This document shows positions 37,114-46,900 of a stretch of 64,000 nucleotides of DNA, piece after piece. Made by a program: the position numbers and the translations under genes. The stretch's first letter is position 1. Each line of letters begins with the position of its first letter. The notes beneath the pieces were generated by a model. That model searched no databases, was not told the origin of the DNA, and worked only from the letters and a program-made list of their open reading frames with translations. The DNA is from Shewanella waksmanii ATCC BAA-643. Lineage in GTDB: Bacteria; Pseudomonadota; Gammaproteobacteria; Enterobacterales; Shewanellaceae. The DNA is taken from the NCBI RefSeq assembly GCF_000518805.1, contig NZ_KI912497.1:74396-138395 (forward strand), given 5' to 3'.

Positions 37114-37559
37114 AATATTTCCCGACTTAATAAATGGGCTTTGAGGAATAAATCGATTCCCGGATACTTATTCAGTATTTAACTAGCCCCAAAACAATAA
37201 CTTATCCTGTATTACAATTTTATTAAAAGATCGAATACTGCCGGTGTCAATCAATTATATTGGTCAAACGAATGAACCAAGAGTGAAAATAAGTCACATA
37301 GACATATATACAAAGCATTGATTTTATTGCAATTTAAAATTGTATACAAAATAAACCAAACTGGGTAAATATTTAATAAAAATTAATCTTAGCGATCATT
37401 GCGATCGTTTGAATATCGAAAAATGTTCAGTTGAACGGCCATTTTAATGCGCTTTTAACCCTAGATGACAATAAACGATCGTTTGAATAATACAGATATT
37501 GCGACATAGAATAGGCCTTTTAAATGACCAATTATTCACTAATTGTGAAATAACAAGCA
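37114..37559. other. AT-rich intergenic region with a spaced 14-bp direct repeat
   Basis: CGATCGTTTGAATA occurs at 37402 and again at 37476, 74 bp apart. No gene is visible. It lies upstream of the small peptide frame and downstream of nrfA. Confidence 0.55.
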
Positions 37560-37562
37560 TAA

Positions 37563-37586
37563 AAAAGGCAGCTTATGCTGCCTTTT
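37563..37586 (-). terminator. Intrinsic terminator of nnrS-nrfA
   Basis: AAAAGGCAGC and GCTGCCTTTT form a 10-bp stem with a TTAT loop; the minus-strand RNA continues into UUUUUUAUG. It begins 17 nt past the nrfA stop. Confidence 0.9.
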
Positions 37587-37602
37587 GTCACTTCATAATA
37601 CC

Positions 37603-39006
37603 CTACTCGTATCCATGTCGACTAACCGCAGGCCAATGCTTATTAACCTGCTCTTCGATAAACTGCTGCTTCTCTTCAGTTAATTTATCTAAGGCAATAT
37701 TGGCCGCTTCTTGCGCAGTGGCTTTGGTAGAAATGTCAGGATAGTTGACTTGCTTCACTTCTAGCATGCTCAAGATCTGTTCGAGTGCATTGCGGGCGTA
37801 TTTTGCCTGAACCAAAGCTTTATCGAGCAGAGCATTACCTTCATCTGGGTTGTGAGCATATAAACCATGGGATGCCATCGCAAAATCCCAACGCCACTGG
37901 GCATGACGAATCGCCATAATCGCGTCATTCATGATTGACCAGCTTGCCCCCGCCTCCCAAGCGGCACCGGCTTCGTAGTGCGCTTTAACCAACAAGCCTT
38001 CTACTTCACGCGCTTTACGCTCAATCTGCGCTTTGCCTTCATCTAGGCGTTGTAGCAGTTTCTGTTCATTACTGTGGCAACTTTGGCAAACTTGCTCAAA
38101 GTGATCGAGTGCTTTGCTCACCTTATGATCGGTATAGACCTGACCATTTTCATCTTGCGCTTGAGGCATATGGCAATCGATACAACCCACACCTTCTTTG
38201 GCATGAGTGCTACGACTCCAATGTTCAAACTCTGGGTGACGAGCCTTCAAAATAGGCGTTCTAGAGATAGGATGCATCCACTCGTAAAAGCGGCGAGTGT
38301 CGTAGTATTTTTCAATCTTGTCCGCGGTACTACCAAATATCCATGGAATGTTAACCTTGTTACTCAGCTCTGGCTGAAAATAATAGGTCACATGACACTG
38401 ACCACACACCTGTGACCCCTGCATGGTTTTGTTTTGTTTATCAAAAGGCAAATGGACTTTTTTCATCGCATCTTTTGCATGAGGACGCGGCAAAGCCAAC
38501 TCTGCTTTGCCTTGTACATGACAATCGGTGCAATAGACGACACTTTTCATTTCGGTGCCAACGTCGACAAAATTCTGAGCGGCAAACTGCTCAACACCCA
38601 TTTCATTCATCAACCTAGGTGCGTCCGGAGACTTACAAGTCCAGCAACTGGCAGACAAACCTTTTTCACCCGCAGCAGGCATCGCTCCGGTTCTTAGTGT
38701 ATGGGTAACATCGGCAACGGCAAACTGGTGCCCGCGAGGACTATAGTACTCTTTGGCAAACGAAGAGCCAGCCCACAATATGATTGCCGCGGGGTAGCTG
38801 GCAAGCATATCACTGCGCTGTGATTGCTCTGACGTTGCAGCCCAACTGGCATATTGATTGGGAAAAGCCTTTTTCATTGCTTCGGCATCGCTGGCCGGGG
38901 CACTCGCTGCGATCGGTAACGATATTGCCGATATCAACAGCGCGCTTAGCATCACCCAAAGTTTATTCATTTTCTTCATCTCTTTGTTTACTCTCATACT
39001 CAACAT
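37603..39006 (-). CDS. nrfA: Pentaheme cytochrome c nitrite reductase (ammonia-forming)
   Basis: The 467-residue periplasmic protein has the NrfA catalytic heme site CWTCK (residues 121-125, Lys ligand) and four CXXCH sites: CTDCH, CGQCH, CIDCH and CQSCH. It reduces nitrite to ammonia with six electrons and can also reduce NO. The first ATG (39006) lies 5 nt after the nnrS stop behind GGGGTAAG; internal Mets at 38979 or 38970 would give a more compact signal peptide. It forms an operon with nnrS, suggesting nitrite/NO stress as the setting. It looks distinct from the classical Shewanella NrfA, so may be a second copy. Confidence 0.93.
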   Translation of the reverse strand: MLSMRVNKEMKKMNKLWVMLSALLISAISLPIAASAPASDAEAMKKAFPNQYASWAATSEQSQRSDMLASYPAAIILWAGSSFAKEYYSPRGHQFAVADVTHTLRTGAMPAAGEKGLSASCWTCKSPDAPRLMNEMGVEQFAAQNFVDVGTEMKSVVYCTDCHVQGKAELALPRPHAKDAMKKVHLPFDKQNKTMQGSQVCGQCHVTYYFQPELSNKVNIPWIFGSTADKIEKYYDTRRFYEWMHPISRTPILKARHPEFEHWSRSTHAKEGVGCIDCHMPQAQDENGQVYTDHKVSKALDHFEQVCQSCHSNEQKLLQRLDEGKAQIERKAREVEGLLVKAHYEAGAAWEAGASWSIMNDAIMAIRHAQWRWDFAMASHGLYAHNPDEGNALLDKALVQAKYARNALEQILSMLEVKQVNYPDISTKATAQEAANIALDKLTEEKQQFIEEQVNKHWPAVSRHGYE

Positions 39007-39011
39007 ATAAC

Positions 39012-40223
39012 TTACCCCGGACGTCCATCAACGCGCGGCCGGGTTAAAATAGGGGCGTAGAACCACACAAATAATCCAAATGCAAAGGCCCATAGGCTAC
39101 CAGCTACCCAAAACCAAAGCTGCATTTGTGTCGGCCATACAAGGGGCATAATCGCTCTAAAAAATGCCGCTAGGGGTAACGCTAGAAACGCGAGTGTCAT
39201 GCTGGGGCCTTGGTAGATATTGCGACTTGTGTGGCCAAGCGACACCCGCGATATCATCGATAAACACATGCCCGCCAACGAGGCGATAGCAAATAAGTGC
39301 AATAAATGACGGTAAGCGTTCACATCATTAATATTAGCCGCCAAAGCAAATAAGGTAATAGGCAAACAAACATATGCCACATGCAACGACCACAGCATCG
39401 GCTCTTTCAATGTCTTGTGTGGGAACCAACGCGACCAGCGGATCAAATGTAAACTACCCGCAATCAACAGTAACCCTTGCTCTATCGCAGGCGTAAATAA
39501 CGTTAATATGGCCTGAGCAACCAATAGCACCATCGCAGCAATAAGTGGCCACTCCAATGCATTGATTGGATTAGGCTTGCTCTGCTTAACACGCATCGCG
39601 GTAAAAAACGGCACCACTCGGCCGCCTACTATGGTGATCAACAAGCCTAACCACCACAGCATCGCTTGCCATATCCGCTGGCTCAAACTGAAATCACGTT
39701 GCACTAATGCATAGTAGCTCAACAAGTTGATAAGCAGCGCCACCAGCAACATAATGGGAAAACCAATATTGCGCCATTGCCTGACTCTATAAACGCAGCG
39801 CCAGAGGGTGAGCGCGGTGATCCCCAAAAACAAACTATCAAACAACGCCGGCAACCAGACAGGAATATCAACCGGTATTAGCAGCAAGACTCTCGCCAGT
39901 AACCAACAAGCAAAAGTCAGTGCCAGTGGTAAACCTTTCAAGCTAGGCTGATTGGTCCATGTTTGTACTGAGGTCAGCAAAAAACCACACACAATTGCCA
40001 GGGCAAAACCAAATAACATCTCATGGGGGTGCCACCATAGCGGCACAACATTGGCCCAAAACTCCTGCCTAAAAAAGCTCAGTTGAGGCACAAACCAAGT
40101 CAGCAACCACAATGGAATAAACAGTGCGGCAATGCTCGCGCCACCCAAAAAAAATGGCCTAAAACCTAAACGCCATATTGCGGGTGTTTTCTCCACTTGC
40201 TTGGGATCATCAATATTTAACAT
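39012..40223 (-). CDS. nnrS: NnrS-family heme/copper membrane protein
   Basis: A 403-residue polytopic protein with about twelve helices, starting with the family segment WRLGFRPFFLGG and including WWHPHEMLFGFALAIVCGF and RMLP/RVSLGHTSRNIY. NnrS proteins protect against nitric oxide stress, in Vibrio by limiting iron-NO complexes, and are regulated by NO sensors. It is the first gene of nnrS-nrfA and has a NsrR-like operator 35 bp upstream. Confidence 0.93.
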   Translation of the reverse strand: MLNIDDPKQVEKTPAIWRLGFRPFFLGGASIAALFIPLWLLTWFVPQLSFFRQEFWANVVPLWWHPHEMLFGFALAIVCGFLLTSVQTWTNQPSLKGLPLALTFACWLLARVLLLIPVDIPVWLPALFDSLFLGITALTLWRCVYRVRQWRNIGFPIMLLVALLINLLSYYALVQRDFSLSQRIWQAMLWWLGLLITIVGGRVVPFFTAMRVKQSKPNPINALEWPLIAAMVLLVAQAILTLFTPAIEQGLLLIAGSLHLIRWSRWFPHKTLKEPMLWSLHVAYVCLPITLFALAANINDVNAYRHLLHLFAIASLAGMCLSMISRVSLGHTSRNIYQGPSMTLAFLALPLAAFFRAIMPLVWPTQMQLWFWVAGSLWAFAFGLFVWFYAPILTRPRVDGRPG

Positions 40224-40690
40224 GAGGCACGTTTCCTTGGCTCAATAAACCCACTAAATGATTCATTTAAAATGCAGCTTAACTAGTTTATCTAGCTAAC
40301 TCGGTAGCAACAATCAATATCCTAGCGAATGCTAAAAAGTGTGAGCCATAAGCCATGATTTAGCTATGTCATTGATTAAAAATACCTCTTTAGAGTTAGC
40401 GATAGGATCAGGACCACCAAGGCCTCGCTACACCACAATAGCTTCACTGTAGTGCAACAACGGCCAAATCAGTTTATCTAGGCTTAATTAACAGGCAAAC
40501 GATAGGCTAAAACAGAGACAAAACCCGCAAATATAATTGTGCTATCGGTTAAGCGCTCAAGCTTACTTTCATGAAAATAGAGTTACTGCGCCTGCTGCCG
40601 CAACTCGTATTGCGCCTTAGCTAAACGATTGTATTGCTCTAACACACTTAATTCTTTGCTATTTTTTGTCATCATAATCAGGTTTTGTCG
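40224..40690. other. Promoter region of nnrS-nrfA and downstream region of the GST gene
   Basis: Contains the NsrR-like site (40258-40280). A 30-codon minus frame (40583-40675, MMTKNSKELSV) sits just after the GST gene and could be a tiny gene, but has no further support. Confidence 0.5.
40258..40280 (-). promoter_or_regulatory. NsrR-like operator ahead of nnrS-nrfA
   Basis: The 23-bp site contains CATTTAAAATGCAGCTT and matches the gammaproteobacterial NsrR consensus (an inverted AAGATGCAT pair around TTTAAA) at 20 of 23 positions by my count. NsrR is an Fe-S repressor released by nitric oxide, and NnrS genes are known members of its regulon. The site lies 35 bp before the nnrS start. Confidence 0.75.
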
Positions 40691-41389
40691 CTAACCGCAA
40701 CAACTGGCCGCTTGGCAGACTTGCTGCGCGGGGATATCTGTACCCTTAGCCAAGAAAGTTTCTGTTAGATAAAAATCCGTGAACTTGGCCTCAAAATCAT
40801 CAGCCACAGTACGATTAACCTCCACCGCAGCCAGCAGTGCCGCTTGCCAAGCTTGTACCTTGGGCAGGCCACATAAGAAGTCGTACTGAGTGTGCGCTTT
40901 TATCATTGCTGCACGGTGCAGAAGCGGCAACCACGCGATATCAACATTGCTCAAACGATCTGATTTAAAAAAGGGACTCTCACCTGTTAACTGTGCTTCC
41001 ACTTTAGCGAAAGCTTGACGCAACTTTTCAGCGCGCTGGATAAACGTTTGTTCATCTTTACTACTCATCACACCGCACTGTGCTAAATAGTGTTTACTGC
41101 CTAAATAACTCCATGCCCTATCTAACGCTCGCTGAGTATGACTGACTCCCTGTTCAAGTGGACCATACTCATCTTCGATGTATTCAACAATCGCGTCAGA
41201 TTCAAATAACGCTACGCCAGCTTCAGTGAGCAATACTGGCACTTGGCCATTAGGTGAGATATCTAAGAACCACTGTGGTTTATCTTTGAGATTAATATAC
41301 TCAATTTCATAGGGGATCTGCTTTGCATTCAACTGAGCCGTGACTCGTTGCACAAAAGGACATATGGTAAAGCTAACTAATTTAATCAT
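40691..41389 (-). CDS. Glutathione S-transferase family protein
   Basis: The 232-residue protein has a thioredoxin-like N-terminal domain with the catalytic ICPFVQR (Cys12, omega/DHAR-like rather than Tyr/Ser class), the cis-Pro in NGQVPVL and the glutathione-binding ESDAIVEYI, followed by an all-helical domain. The Cys-type site suggests thiol transferase or dehydroascorbate-reductase chemistry. It ends with an odd Cys-rich tail (CQAASCCG). Confidence 0.9.
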   Translation of the reverse strand: MIKLVSFTICPFVQRVTAQLNAKQIPYEIEYINLKDKPQWFLDISPNGQVPVLLTEAGVALFESDAIVEYIEDEYGPLEQGVSHTQRALDRAWSYLGSKHYLAQCGVMSSKDEQTFIQRAEKLRQAFAKVEAQLTGESPFFKSDRLSNVDIAWLPLLHRAAMIKAHTQYDFLCGLPKVQAWQAALLAAVEVNRTVADDFEAKFTDFYLTETFLAKGTDIPAQQVCQAASCCG

Positions 41390-41555
41390 GACAACACTCT
41401 CATTAATTTTGGGTCTGTTTCAACTACTGATAAAGACGAGGTCACACCGAAAAAGATGCAAACTGGTTGTCAAAAGCACTCGCTTGTTGGCACCTGAAGG
41501 CATTTCGATGTGCTCAACGGATTACTGAATAACAAGCTAGACAAGGAATGGGCTA

Positions 41556-42188
41556 ATGGAAAAAGCTGCGAGATACTATTACGAACCCCAGCAAGGGCAT
41601 GGATTGGCGCATGATCCACTAAGTGCAATTATTGGCCCGCGGCCTATTGGTTGGATAGCCTCACGGGATCAACAAGGCAAACGCAACTTAGCGCCTTATA
41701 GCTTTTTCAATTGCTTTAACTACGATCCGCCTATCATAGGTTTTGCCAGTATTGGTTGGAAAGACAGCGTGGCAAATATCGCTAACAGCAAAGCCTTCGT
41801 CTGGAACATGGCCACTAAACCGCTAGCAGAACAGATGAATCTCACTTCTGCTGCGCTGGCGCCACAACAAGACGAATTTGAATTTGCTGGCCTTACGGCG
41901 GAGCCGGCAAAAAAGGTAAACGCCGATCGGGTCGTCCAAAGCCCGATCAATTTTGAATGCGAACTCAGCCAGCTCATTCAACTACAAAAAGCCGATGGTG
42001 AGCAACTGGATACTTGGTTAGTGCTTGGTGAGGTGGTGGCCGTACATATTGAGCCATCTTTGCTCGACGCCCAAGGTAACTTTATGACCAGTAAAGCCCA
42101 ACCGATACTGCGCGCCGGCGGCCCATCGGCCTATTATGGTATTTCAGAGCAGCAACGATTTGAGCTCAAGCGGCCCATAATGCCCTAG
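41556..42188 (+). CDS. Flavin reductase-like FMN-binding protein
   Basis: A 210-residue split-barrel flavoprotein: GPRPIGWIASRDQQGKRN, then APYSFFNCFNYDPPIIGF, and GEVVAVHIE are the typical FMN-binding and strand segments of the flavoredoxin family. It may supply reduced flavin or act on an unknown substrate. It is divergent from the GST gene. Confidence 0.9.
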   Translation: MEKAARYYYEPQQGHGLAHDPLSAIIGPRPIGWIASRDQQGKRNLAPYSFFNCFNYDPPIIGFASIGWKDSVANIANSKAFVWNMATKPLAEQMNLTSAALAPQQDEFEFAGLTAEPAKKVNADRVVQSPINFECELSQLIQLQKADGEQLDTWLVLGEVVAVHIEPSLLDAQGNFMTSKAQPILRAGGPSAYYGISEQQRFELKRPIMP

Positions 42189-42306
42189 CCTATAATGATT
42201 TCATTAACGTGAAAGCCGCCAGCAATGACACGCTAAGCTAGCACCCAATGGAGAGTGTGATAAAATCCGGCCACTATTTTTCTAACAGACTAACTAAGGC
42301 GATGCA

Positions 42307-42558
42307 ATGAACCCAATTATTGCGATGTTAAAAGAGCACAATATCAGTGACGCGCAAATCAATGAGCTATTCCAAACTCTTACCGCTAACCCAATGGCGG
42401 CCATGGCGACGATTGCTCAGTTAGGTATTCCGCCAGAGAAATTACAGCAATTAATGGGGTTAGTGATGCAAAACCCCAATTTGATTAAAGAAGCGGTCAA
42501 TGAGCTCGGCCTAGATATGGAAAAAGTTGAAGCTGCTAAAGCACAATTAAAGCAGTAA
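42307..42558 (+). CDS. DUF2999 family protein
   Basis: An 83-residue helical acidic protein (MNPIIAMLKEHNISDAQINEL, then two further helical repeats around GIPPEKLQQLMGLVMQNP and ELGLDMEKVEAAKAQL). It matches DUF2999, a small family of Shewanella and relatives with no known function. A hairpin (GGGGCGATA/TATCGCCCC, 42572-42591) follows 14 nt after the stop, without a T tract. Confidence 0.88.
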   Translation: MNPIIAMLKEHNISDAQINELFQTLTANPMAAMATIAQLGIPPEKLQQLMGLVMQNPNLIKEAVNELGLDMEKVEAAKAQLKQ

Positions 42559-42729
42559 AGCTCGCAATTACGGGGCGATAACTATCGCCCCAATGACCAG
42601 CCTGCAACAATATCTATCGATGTTCGCCATGATGATTGCGTCTATCTTGCCATTAATCATTCAAAAATTGACTTAAACAAAGCCGCAAACGGTTTACTAA
42701 TAAGTTAAGTCCGATGCCGATAAAAAAAA

Positions 42730-42757
42730 GCCCAGCATAAACAAGCTTATGCTGGGC
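42730..42757 (-). terminator. Intrinsic terminator of the S41 peptidase gene
   Basis: GCCCAGCATAA pairs with TTATGCTGGGC; the minus-strand RNA then runs into UUUUUUUU. It begins 9 nt after the peptidase stop. Confidence 0.9.
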
Positions 42758-42765
42758 CAAATAAA

Positions 42766-45015
42766 TTACAGACGCGTTGATTTAGCGGCTATCAGCTCAG
42801 AAAATTTCGCTGAATCTAGCAATAACAGTGCTTGTGCTAATACCACATCTTCACCTGCTCGAAGTGCCGCAATATTGGCTGTTACCTCGACATCAGCAAC
42901 AATACCCAGGCGCTGAGTTTGTTGCTCATTAGGTGTTAAAATACCTATGCCAGAAAACTGCGACTGATAGCCACCGGGAATAGAAAATTGCGAAACATCA
43001 CCGTCTGAGCCTGCAGTTTGGCTTCCCATTACCAAGGCATTAGGCGCCTGTCTGAGCACCATTAGTGAAAATTCAGATTGACTCACCGACTCCTCGTTGG
43101 CTAATAGCACGATACGGCCGCGATAGGGATTGGGGTTATCAATACCCACTTCAACATCTTGCAACATAAAGTCACCCGGTGTGTTGATATTGGTGTACTG
43201 CGCTTTAGCAATGACTTTCGGCTTAGCAAACAGATGCTCCGCCAGAGTCCACACTGACCCTAGAGGGTAGCCACGCAGGTCAATAATGAGCTGTGGGAGT
43301 TGCTGATATTGCTGCATCAAAGGAGCAACGTCTTCGGGCTTAAGCGTCGTCATATTGATATAGCCCACTTTTCCATCAATAACATGGTGCTCGGCAAGTG
43401 CAATTGGCTGCAATACCTGTAGATAAACCTCAGCGATTGGCACTGTTGCCACCGTCACAGCTTTCTTGCTGGCTAACGTCAATGTTAGCTGTGGTTTATC
43501 TGTTTGTAGCAAGCGACTTTGCAACGCGTAATAACGGCTGACATCGTTGCTCGCCGCTAATAATGGCCATAATTCTTGCTCTACGGCTTTCACTGATTTG
43601 CCATCGATATGGGTAATCACATCCCCCACTTGTAGTTCATTGGTGTTAGGCTGCAAATTTGCACTCACTACCCACTGACCCTCAAGATACTGCAGTTTGA
43701 CCGGCGCAAGTTGCTCACCAAACAAGTCAACCAACTGATTACCTCTGTCCCCCATCAAGTAGGCATGGCCATCATCAAGTTGGCTTAACAACTCAGACAG
43801 TGCCTGCTCGTACTGTTTTTTATCCTTGGCGGCAACAAATTGACCAATGAATTTCTGCGGTACCTGTTGCCATGGACTAGTAGTGAGTGATTTATAGGGG
43901 GCAAAATAGTTGACTAAGTTCCAAACTCAAAACAAAGCGAGCAGACGATAACCGGTATCTTGGTGAGCTTGCCCATAGCTAAGCTCATTGTTTACGGCTA
44001 CGCCCATGGAGCTATTAAACCCAAAATAGTAGTGACTTTCAAAACGACGATTGGCGACTATGTGTTGTAGCTGCTGGCTTAATTTAGTTCCAAAACGCGC
44101 ACTATCATTTATCCAACTTAGGTCAATCTGTAGCGCAACATTAGTGTCGCGTTTTACGCAGCTTGGTTGACAAGCTTCGACCTTTGTCATCTTTGCTAAC
44201 CAATCGCTCATATGCTGATTGGCTTGGTCAGCATTGGTGGCCGATAAGACAGCTGGCATCACGCGGAACAGCTCAGCGTCCATATTGTATTCGCCTGCAG
44301 CGACCGCATTGTGATAATACTTAACAAGCCCCCAGACTTGAGCAAGTTTGCTGAGGTTATCGATTTGCAGCTGACTCACATTGTCAAAGTTGATTTGCGA
44401 ACTTGAATGAAACTCGGTATCTGTATCTGCGGCCAGCAGTGTAGGCTTATAAGGTTTCGCGAGTGCAATATCTTGACCGTCAACGGTAACCGACAAATCA
44501 TCAAACCACGCTAGTCCGGCGCCAACTACAAAACCACCAATTCTGATGCTACTGGTATTTTCATTTAATGCGGTTGAGATCTGATATTGTTGCCAATCAG
44601 TGCTGCCTGTTAGGCCTTTTAGAAATTCAAATCCGATGGCATTTCCACGAAAATCAAACTGCTGAATCATCAGCCCAGCTAACTGGCTAATATCTTGAGT
44701 ACGAATGTACCCGCTCAGATTTAAGGTTTCACCAACAAAGCTGGTCTCTATGGATTGGATAAAATTACGCTTTTCTCCATCACTTTTAAGCAGTAATGCT
44801 TGCTTACCTTGGTGTGCTTTGGGGCTTAAATGAGCTGCTGTCAATGGCTGACCTTGCTCGTCTCGCCATCTAACTACCCGTGCGTCGGTTTCTGAGAGGC
44901 TCACGAGTTCAAAATCAAGTTGCTCGAATTCAGTCTGCTCATCGATATCAGCTACTGTACTAAAGCTGAGCGTAAGCAAACCGCAAGCAATGAGTCGTCC
45001 TGTCACGTTCATCAC
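42766..45015 (-). pseudogene. S41-family peptidase interrupted by one in-frame TGA
   Basis: A continuous 749-codon frame is interrupted only by a TGA at 43927-43929. The N-terminal part (45015-43930) has a signal peptide, a carbohydrate-binding-like beta domain and the S41 start QVWGLVKYYH. After the stop the same frame continues VWNLVNYFAPYKSL, LDDGHAYL, a PDZ domain (VGDVITHIDGKSV), and the catalytic region with ESVSQSEFSLMVLRQ (Ser) and GSQTAGSDG. The expected residue at the TGA looks like Arg (CGA), one transition away. It may be a pseudogene, a read-through gene or a sequencing error. Confidence 0.85.
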
Positions 45016-45178
45016 ACATCCTTGTCATATTAAAAGCATTCGACTGACAAGTTATCTTCATTAATTTTTGATGCCAAATCAAACACTTGAACCACATTCG
45101 CTCACTATAACAAACCACCAACCACTAATTATCCAGTGAAAAAACCTCTTAGTTCTAAATATCCCATCAAACACACTG

Positions 45179-46036
45179 CTATTGTAAACTGGCTTCAGCT
45201 TTTTCAGCTGATATCGTCTGTGAAGTAACAGGGAGCTCTGGTTGAGGTTTAATAGTTTGACTCGTTGATCGACTTTCATTGGCAGTATTCGCGCCACTTT
45301 GCGCCGTCATCACAGTATCTTCTAGTGGTAAAATCGATGCCACATTGTCATGGGACACCATCTGTACCGGCACGCCTTCGCCTTGATATAACCACAAATA
45401 ACGAGCCGTGCTGCTGATAATGCCAACGCGATCTAAAATCAGTTTTGTTGGTTTCAGCACTGGTGTTGAATCTATTGTATCGTGTGAAATGGCACTGTCG
45501 ATTGGTTGGCGTGGCAACTCAGTAATAGGATAAATTAGGGTTACCCGATAAGGCACATACTGCCCTTGGCTAAATTTTCGATAGTCGGCTTTTGCCACTA
45601 GCTCTACCATACTAAAAATCAACATCATGGTGACAATCAGTAGCAGCAAAGCAGGATCGATTTTGATTTTTCTTAAGGTGTCATTATTACCATGACGATA
45701 CTTAGGAAAGCGCCCCATTAACCATGGATCAATGTAAAAAGTAAAAACAGCTAAGGCTAAAACTACAACAAAGGTGACAATGAAAGCCTGCGGGTGATGA
45801 ACCGCAGACAGAATAAAGTCACTTAAATCTAGATGCAGCAACACATTCAGGCCAAAGTTAGCCAACAAATTATAGGTGTATGTCAGACCTATAATGGTCG
45901 AAAATAGATAAAATAGTGAAACGATGAGACCGGGGTTTGCAACAATATAAGCTTTAAAACTATTAAGACGAGCATAAATAGCATCATAATAGTCCGCATG
46001 CTGCTGCGTTTGTTCAACTTTCATTTCAATATCCAT
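45179..46036 (-). CDS. Hypothetical inner-membrane protein with a periplasmic or cytoplasmic C-terminal tail
   Basis: The 285-residue protein has about four membrane helices (about residues 35-55, 60-75, 82-105 and 135-155), then a 130-residue soluble region and a polar tail rich in Ser, Thr and Glu. The initiation codon is either 46036 or the Met at 46024, which has GGAT upstream. I do not recognise the family. The C-terminal part contains the LPLEDTVMTAQ segment and a Pro-Val region. It is upstream of the broken peptidase but with a 163-nt gap. Confidence 0.7.
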   Translation of the reverse strand: MDIEMKVEQTQQHADYYDAIYARLNSFKAYIVANPGLIVSLFYLFSTIIGLTYTYNLLANFGLNVLLHLDLSDFILSAVHHPQAFIVTFVVVLALAVFTFYIDPWLMGRFPKYRHGNNDTLRKIKIDPALLLLIVTMMLIFSMVELVAKADYRKFSQGQYVPYRVTLIYPITELPRQPIDSAISHDTIDSTPVLKPTKLILDRVGIISSTARYLWLYQGEGVPVQMVSHDNVASILPLEDTVMTAQSGANTANESRSTSQTIKPQPELPVTSQTISAEKAEASLQ

Positions 46037-46259
46037 TTGAGAAGCATAATCCTTTTAATCTTAATTACATTTCCAACCCCATGCTCGTCTCAACATACCT
46101 GATAACGACTTCAAAATCATCAAGGTCAAACGCTATTGATCACTGAGTACCTTTGCATCATTCATCATCAGTTGCCGTACAGCCCGCAGCTAAAAGCTTG
46201 GTCAAACAACAAAATCTGCTACAGTGGGTATATAGACACATTTATACAAGGATAAATTG

Positions 46260-46709
46260 ATGCGCGCTCCACTAACAACTTCACTAACGATTGCAACGGC
46301 GCTATTAATCAGTGCTTGTACCAACGACACCCAAGAGCAGCAGTCATCTGCAGTAAGCGCTCAACAGCCGGCACAAGTTGACGCCAAGACTGCAAAACCA
46401 CACTCTACTGCAGCACAAGAAGTGGTCATTCAACCTGTGGAGCTACCGAAAGGAGTCATGATGAACCAAGGTACAGTTCGCTATCTCAACCTTGAAGGTG
46501 GTTTCTGGGGAATTATCACCGATGATGGCCGTAAAATATTGCCTGAAAACCTCCCAAGTGAGCACCGTAAAGATGGCTTAAGGTTGAGTTTTAGCAGTAA
46601 AGAAGTCAAAGGCATGATGACCATTCAGCAATGGGGAACGCTATCGACCTTAGATAACATCAAAGTGATTGGTCAGGTAGAAAGCCAAGGCAACGATCCG
46701 CGAATTTAA
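46260..46709 (+). CDS. Small lipoprotein with an OB-like C-terminal domain, unknown function
   Basis: The ATG at 46260 has AAGGA upstream (a TTG one codon earlier is less likely). The 149-residue protein has a lipobox (LISAC, Cys20), a Gln/Ala-rich linker (about 22-60), and a compact beta domain with GTVRYLNLEGGFWGIITDDG, the pattern of YcfL/OB-like small lipoprotein domains. It is probably a periplasmic or outer-membrane lipoprotein. Confidence 0.75.
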   Translation: MRAPLTTSLTIATALLISACTNDTQEQQSSAVSAQQPAQVDAKTAKPHSTAAQEVVIQPVELPKGVMMNQGTVRYLNLEGGFWGIITDDGRKILPENLPSEHRKDGLRLSFSSKEVKGMMTIQQWGTLSTLDNIKVIGQVESQGNDPRI

Positions 46710-46900
46710 TTCGTAAAGTGTAGAGGCGACACCAGTTAGCCAGTGGGTTAACTGGTGTTACCATAATCAGTAAGTTATCAACTTTTCCCCTATCGACTTA
46801 ACCCCCCATCTATAGATAAATCGAATAGCTATTGATTTAAAGCATCGCAACATCTCCAGCACAATATGCGCTATCAGAATGACTATCGCTGGACAACATA

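Noticed and set aside
40583..40675. 30-codon frame after the GST gene
   Set aside because: It has a plausible start but no hydrophobic, signal or family feature, so I did not list it as a gene.
43927..43929. TGA as a selenocysteine codon in the S41 peptidase
   Set aside because: The family has no selenoproteins, the expected residue looks like Arg, and I see no SECIS-like hairpin just after it.
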